A program made the position numbers and the translations under genes. A DNA stretch of 16,597 nt from Myxococcota bacterium. Lineage in GTDB: Bacteria > Myxococcota_A > UBA9160 > PR03. The stretch lies in NCBI GenBank assembly GCA_025453505.1, contig JALOQG010000018.1, positions 1 through 16,597 on the forward strand, written 5' to 3'. Below the pieces are notes generated by a model that worked only from the letters and a program-made list of their open reading frames with translations, had not been told where the DNA came from and made no database searches. Below are positions 13,336-16,597 of the stretch, piece after piece. Within the stretch, counting starts at the first letter, position 1. Each line of letters opens with the position of its first letter.

Positions 13336-15208
13336 CTTCCTCCGCATCGCGATCCTGCTGGCAGGCGGAGTGCTCGCGTCGACGACGCCCGTGGCCGCCG
13401 TAGCGGCGCCGCAGGCGGCCTTCACGGCGTCGCGCTCCGAGGCCTGCGTGGCGCCGTGCGCGGTCTTCTTCGACGCGACCGCGACGAGCGATCCGTCCAC
13501 CGACGCACCTTTCCTCGATCTCGACCACCGCTGGGATTTCGGCGACGCGCAGGGCGAGGTCTGGTCCGTCAGCGGGCTGTCGAAGAACGAGGCGATCGGC
13601 GGGATCGCCGGACATCTCTTCACGAAGCCGGGCGTCTTCACCGTCACGCTCGTCGTGACCAACCGCGCGGGCGATCGCGCGAGCGCGCAGCAGCAGATCC
13701 GCATCGACGATCCCGACGTCGTCTTCGCCGGCGAGAAGACGGTCTGCGTGTCGGCGTCCGGCGACTTCGGCGGCTGTCCGGCCGGTGCCGCGCGCACGCG
13801 CAGCAGCGACTTCGACGCCGCACTCGCGAACCTGCCCGGACGCCGCACACTGTTTCGGCGCGGCGAGACGTTCGCCTGGGACCGTGTCGTGAGGCTCGCC
13901 GAAGCGTCGGGACGCGGCGCCTCGATCGGCGTCTTCGGCGGCGGAACGCAGCGCGCGACGCTGCGTGCAGCAGCAGGCGCGCGTGCGTCGATCGACCCCG
14001 GCAACGACTGGCGGCTCGCGCACGTCGAGCTCGAAGGGGCGGGGGCGGACTTCTCCGCCATCGACGAGAAGGGCGGCGTCGCACGCTTCACGGTGTGGGA
14101 CGTCGCGATCCGCGGCTTCAACGGCTGCGCGACGTTCTGGAGCCCGCCGAAGCCGGACGCCGAAGTCGCGTTCGTCGACGTGCGGTGCAGCGACTTCCCC
14201 GATCCGGGCGGCGGCACGAAGTTCTACGAGGACACCGAGCGCTCGATGTTCCTCGGCCTCGAGATCGACAAGGGCGACAAGCGCGATCCGCGCGACAACA
14301 CCGAGTTCGCCTACCGCACGGTGTACTCGCAGAAGAAGTTGATCCAGCACGGCCGCTTCCGGGGCCGCGCGCCGAACCACTCGAAGAACCTGTTGCAGCT
14401 CCGCCACTGCTCGGCGATCGGGAAGTGGGCGGAACGCTGTCCGGACGGCGCGAACCCGAGCCGGCACGTGATCGTGTCGGACAATCACTTCATCGAAGGC
14501 GGCGGTCCTCACGCGATGACCGTGATTCGCGTCTGCGACCACGGCACCTGCGGCGGCAAGCCGGGCGAGTCGCAGCGGGTCGAGGACTACGTCATCGAGC
14601 GCAATCTCTTCCAGGTGGACGTGCGCGACGCCGCCTCCGAGACGCTCACCAGCGTCGTCGACATGCAGGCGTCGCGATCCACCGTGCGCAACAACGTCGC
14701 GGACCTGCAGGGCTGGCCGCTCGGCGGACAGCCCCGCATGTTCTTCGTGATCCCGATCGCACCGTCGAACGCGGCGCGCGATCCGGGCGGTCGCGTCTCC
14801 GTGCTCCACAACACCGTCCTGCTCGGCCGCGGCTTCCCGCGGTCGCTCGTGCTCTGCGGCCGCGGTGGCACGATCGCGGGCGGCGTGTGCGCGAACAATC
14901 TGGTCGTCGCTCCCGGACTTCGCGGCGAGGCGACGACCGTATTCGGCAAGGGATGGACCGACGTCGGCAATCGCATCCTTCCGGACGTGCCGTTCACGGC
15001 GGGGCTGCCGGCCGCGCTGCGCGCCACGCGCCGCGATCTCTCCGCGTTCTCGCTGGCGCCGGGCGCCACGCCGGGGGCCGCCGTCGATCCCGGCGCGGGC
15101 GCGGCGATCGTGCGCGACGACGTGTCCGGCCGCTGTCGCACGCAGCCGACCGAGGTCGGCGCCGTCGCGCGCAAGACGCTTCCCTGCGCGAGCGGGCAGG
15201 GCCGCTGA
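13328..15208 (+). CDS. Secreted PKD-domain plus right-handed beta-helix protein
   Basis: A 626-residue exported protein. A signal peptide (1-27, MRDFLRIAILLAGGVLAS ... AVAA) precedes a PKD-like domain (28-128) with CVAPC (40-44), HRWDFGD (67-73), IAGHLF (93-98) and PGVFTVTLVVTN (101-112). From about 135 onwards the sequence looks like a parallel beta-helix, with repeated Asn-containing rungs such as VSDNHFIEGGG (383-393), VIERNLFQV (422-430), VLHNTVLLGRG (492-502) and GVCANNLVVAP (519-529). It closes with DVSGRCR ... VGAVA, a common end of such folds. Ten or more cysteines suggest disulfides in an oxidising compartment. No C-terminal membrane helix or PEP-CTERM-like signal is present. Many beta-helix proteins in EPS loci are lyases, epimerases or binding proteins; no catalytic set is identified here. 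It is the full-length paralogue of the left-edge gene. Confidence 0.85.
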   Translation: MRDFLRIAILLAGGVLASTTPVAAVAAPQAAFTASRSEACVAPCAVFFDATATSDPSTDAPFLDLDHRWDFGDAQGEVWSVSGLSKNEAIGGIAGHLFTKPGVFTVTLVVTNRAGDRASAQQQIRIDDPDVVFAGEKTVCVSASGDFGGCPAGAARTRSSDFDAALANLPGRRTLFRRGETFAWDRVVRLAEASGRGASIGVFGGGTQRATLRAAAGARASIDPGNDWRLAHVELEGAGADFSAIDEKGGVARFTVWDVAIRGFNGCATFWSPPKPDAEVAFVDVRCSDFPDPGGGTKFYEDTERSMFLGLEIDKGDKRDPRDNTEFAYRTVYSQKKLIQHGRFRGRAPNHSKNLLQLRHCSAIGKWAERCPDGANPSRHVIVSDNHFIEGGGPHAMTVIRVCDHGTCGGKPGESQRVEDYVIERNLFQVDVRDAASETLTSVVDMQASRSTVRNNVADLQGWPLGGQPRMFFVIPIAPSNAARDPGGRVSVLHNTVLLGRGFPRSLVLCGRGGTIAGGVCANNLVVAPGLRGEATTVFGKGWTDVGNRILPDVPFTAGLPAALRATRRDLSAFSLAPGATPGAAVDPGAGAAIVRDDVSGRCRTQPTEVGAVARKTLPCASGQGR

Positions 15209-15209
15209 G

Positions 15210-16238
15210 GTGGGCGATCCGCATCGGTCGTGCGGCGTGGTGGTCATCGCACGCAACGAGGGCGAGCGGCTGCTGCGCTGCCTCGATTCGATCGCACGCC
15301 ACGCCGGGACGCCCGTCGTCTACGTCGACAGCGGCTCGACCGACGGCAGCGTCGAGGCGGCGCGGGCGCGCGGCGCGCACGTCGTCGAGCTCGACGTCTC
15401 GCGCCCGTTCACCGCGGCGCGCGGCCGCAACGCCGGCTTCGAGGCGCTGCGCGCGACGCGATCGCCACTCGCGTTCGTACAGTTCGTGGACGGCGACTGC
15501 GAACTCGCTCCGGGCTGGCTCGAGACCGCGGAGCGATACCTCGCCGACCACCCCGACGTCGCAGTGGTGTTCGGCCGGCGGCGCGAGCGCCATCCCGACG
15601 CGAGCCCGTGGAATCGCTGTGCCGACGTCGAATGGGACGGCGTGCCGGGGGAGGCGGACGCTTGTGGCGGAGACGCGATGCTGCGGGTGTCCGTCTTCGA
15701 GGCGGTCGGTGGCTACGACGCGACCCTGATCGCGGGCGAGGAGCCGGAACTCTGCCAGCGCATCCGTGCCACGGGTGCGCGCGTCGTGCGGCTCGCCGAC
15801 GAGATGACGCTCCACGACGCGGCGCTGCTCCGATTCGGACAGTGGTGGCGCCGCCAGGCTCGCTCGGGACACGCGTACGCCGAGACGACGTGGCGACATC
15901 GCGACGCGCCGGATCCGCGCCGCGCGCGCCAGCTGCGATCGGTGCTCTTCTGGGCCGGCGCGCTACCCGCGCTGGCGCTGTCGCTCGCTCTTCCCACGCG
16001 CGGCGCGAGTCTGCTGCTGCTCGCGGCCTGGGCTTGGCCGTGGCGGGGGCTCTACCGCGCGACGCGGCGTCTGCGCTCCGCGGCCGACGCGCGCCTCTAC
16101 GCGAGTGCGTGTCTGATCGGGAAGTTCGCGGAGCTCCAGGGCATCGCGACCTTCGCGTGGAACCGCGGCGTGCGCGGCCGCGCGACCGGATTGATCGAGT
16201 ACAAGGGCGCGGAGCGGCCCGAGGCGCGGCGCCCATGA
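15210..16238 (+). CDS. Family 2 glycosyltransferase with C-terminal membrane helices
   Basis: A 342-residue GT2. It has CGVVVIARNEGERLLRCL (8-25), VVYVDSGSTDGS (36-47), AARGRNAGFEAL (69-80), the metal-binding FVDGDCELAPGWL (92-104), GGDAMLRVSVFEAVGGYD (153-170) and the acid-rich GEEPELCQRIR (176-186). Two hydrophobic helices near the C-terminus (about 248-285) probably anchor it to the inner membrane. GT2 enzymes with this pattern act in EPS assembly; donor and acceptor are unknown. The GTG at 15210 begins 1 base after the PKD stop and puts the first strand about eight residues from the N-terminus, normal for the family. It overlaps the flippase gene by ATGA. Confidence 0.88.
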   Translation: MGDPHRSCGVVVIARNEGERLLRCLDSIARHAGTPVVYVDSGSTDGSVEAARARGAHVVELDVSRPFTAARGRNAGFEALRATRSPLAFVQFVDGDCELAPGWLETAERYLADHPDVAVVFGRRRERHPDASPWNRCADVEWDGVPGEADACGGDAMLRVSVFEAVGGYDATLIAGEEPELCQRIRATGARVVRLADEMTLHDAALLRFGQWWRRQARSGHAYAETTWRHRDAPDPRRARQLRSVLFWAGALPALALSLALPTRGASLLLLAAWAWPWRGLYRATRRLRSAADARLYASACLIGKFAELQGIATFAWNRGVRGRATGLIEYKGAERPEARRP

Positions 16239-16597
16239 GCGATCCGGTCTCCGCGGCGGCATCGACCGGGACGCTCGCGTCCCGCGCCTCGCGTGCGGCG
16301 CTCGCCAGCGTACTCGGGCAGGCGGCGGCACAGGGCCTGCGGCTCGTCGGGAACCTGGTGCTCTCGTATCTGCTCTTTCCCGAAGCATTCGGCCTGATGC
16401 TGATCGTCAACACGGTCCTGCTCGGTCTGCAGATCCTGTCCGACCTCGGGCTCCAGCCGGCGATCATCCGCCACCCGCGTGGCGACGACCCGGACTTCGT
16501 GAACACCGCGTGGACGGTCGGCGTGATCCGCGGCGCCGTGCTCTTCGCGATCGGCCTCGCGCTGGCGATCCCGATCGCGCGCTTCTACCGCGAGCCG
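16235..16597 (+). CDS. Wzx-type polysaccharide flippase, N-terminal part (runs off right edge)
   Basis: The first 121 residues of a flippase of the oligosaccharide flippase/MATE-like superfamily, with no stop before the window ends. After a short polar start (MSDPVSAAAST) come amphipathic and membrane segments: LGQAAAQGLRLVGNLVLSY, LLFPEAFGLMLIVNTVLLG, ILSDLGLQPAIIRHPRGDD, and FVNTAWTVGVIRGAVLFAIG leading to IARFYREP. The pattern PEAFGLM ... DLGL ... AIIRH ... NTAW ... RG is typical of WzxC-like exporters. It should flip the undecaprenyl-linked repeat unit across the inner membrane. The ATG overlaps the preceding stop (ATGA), so it belongs to the second operon. Confidence 0.9.
   Translation, partial: MSDPVSAAASTGTLASRASRAALASVLGQAAAQGLRLVGNLVLSYLLFPEAFGLMLIVNTVLLGLQILSDLGLQPAIIRHPRGDDPDFVNTAWTVGVIRGAVLFAIGLALAIPIARFYREP

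Noticed and set aside
15140..15208. PEP-CTERM or similar sorting tail on the PKD/beta-helix protein
   Set aside because: The C-terminus has no PEP-like motif, no membrane helix and no basic tail, so it is not an evident exosortase substrate.
13028..15256. Long minus-strand open frame opposite the PKD protein
   Set aside because: Low-complexity Arg/Ala/Asp translation without motifs, opposite a gene with a signal peptide and domains. Treated as a G+C shadow.
1..16597. CRISPR arrays, tRNA or rRNA genes, insertion sequences, prophage
   Set aside because: No regularly spaced repeats, cloverleaf-like segments, transposase or integrase motifs, or terminal inverted repeats with target duplications were seen.

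Overview
The window is a G+C-rich stretch (two thirds or more G+C by eye) with tightly packed, often overlapping genes. It looks like a chromosomal exopolysaccharide (EPS) locus of the exosortase-associated type from a Gram-negative bacterium: it encodes an outer-membrane export lipoprotein, a Wzz-like inner-membrane protein and an exosortase. A deltaproteobacterial, Myxococcota-like or Binatota-like lineage would fit the composition and gene set, but that is a guess. I see no tRNA, rRNA, CRISPR, transposase or phage genes.

Region 1 (1-1758, minus strand): the N-terminal part of a secreted PKD-domain protein that runs off the left edge (1-691), and upstream of it an intact exosortase (922-1758) with its Cys/Arg/His triad. 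Region 2 (1941-8946, plus strand): the polymer machinery. In order it holds an ExeA-like ATPase, a BY-kinase-like protein, a multi-spanning membrane protein that resembles an exosortase without the catalytic Cys and Arg, EpsI, a polyprenyl-phosphate sugar-1-phosphate transferase that starts the repeat unit, a Wza-type export lipoprotein and a Wzz-type chain-length protein. Region 3 (8953-9630, minus strand): a Crp/Fnr-family regulator that meets region 2 tail to tail with 6 bp between stop codons. Region 4 (9782-16597, plus strand): a second operon of overlapping genes, namely a DPM1/GtrB-like transferase fused to a GtrA domain, a GT-C membrane glycosyltransferase, a WbbL-like GT2, a full-length secreted PKD plus beta-helix protein (paralogue of the left-edge gene), another GT2, and a Wzx-type flippase cut by the right edge.

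Together this is a Wzx/Wzy-style pathway: the sugar transferase primes undecaprenyl phosphate, GT2 enzymes extend the unit, the GtrB-GtrA/GT-C set can add a polyprenol-phosphate-linked sugar outside the inner membrane, Wzx flips the unit, and the Wzz-like protein, kinase and export lipoprotein control length and export. No Wzy polymerase is visible; it may lie beyond the right edge. The two PKD/beta-helix proteins may modify or bind the polymer outside the cell.

The least ordinary points are the apparent catalytically dead exosortase coupled to epsI while the intact exosortase sits on the opposite strand beside a PKD protein, the PKD paralogues at both ends of the locus, a Crp-like regulator with an altered nucleotide pocket and four clustered cysteines, and a UUCG-capped hairpin with a competing alternative fold in the exosortase leader.
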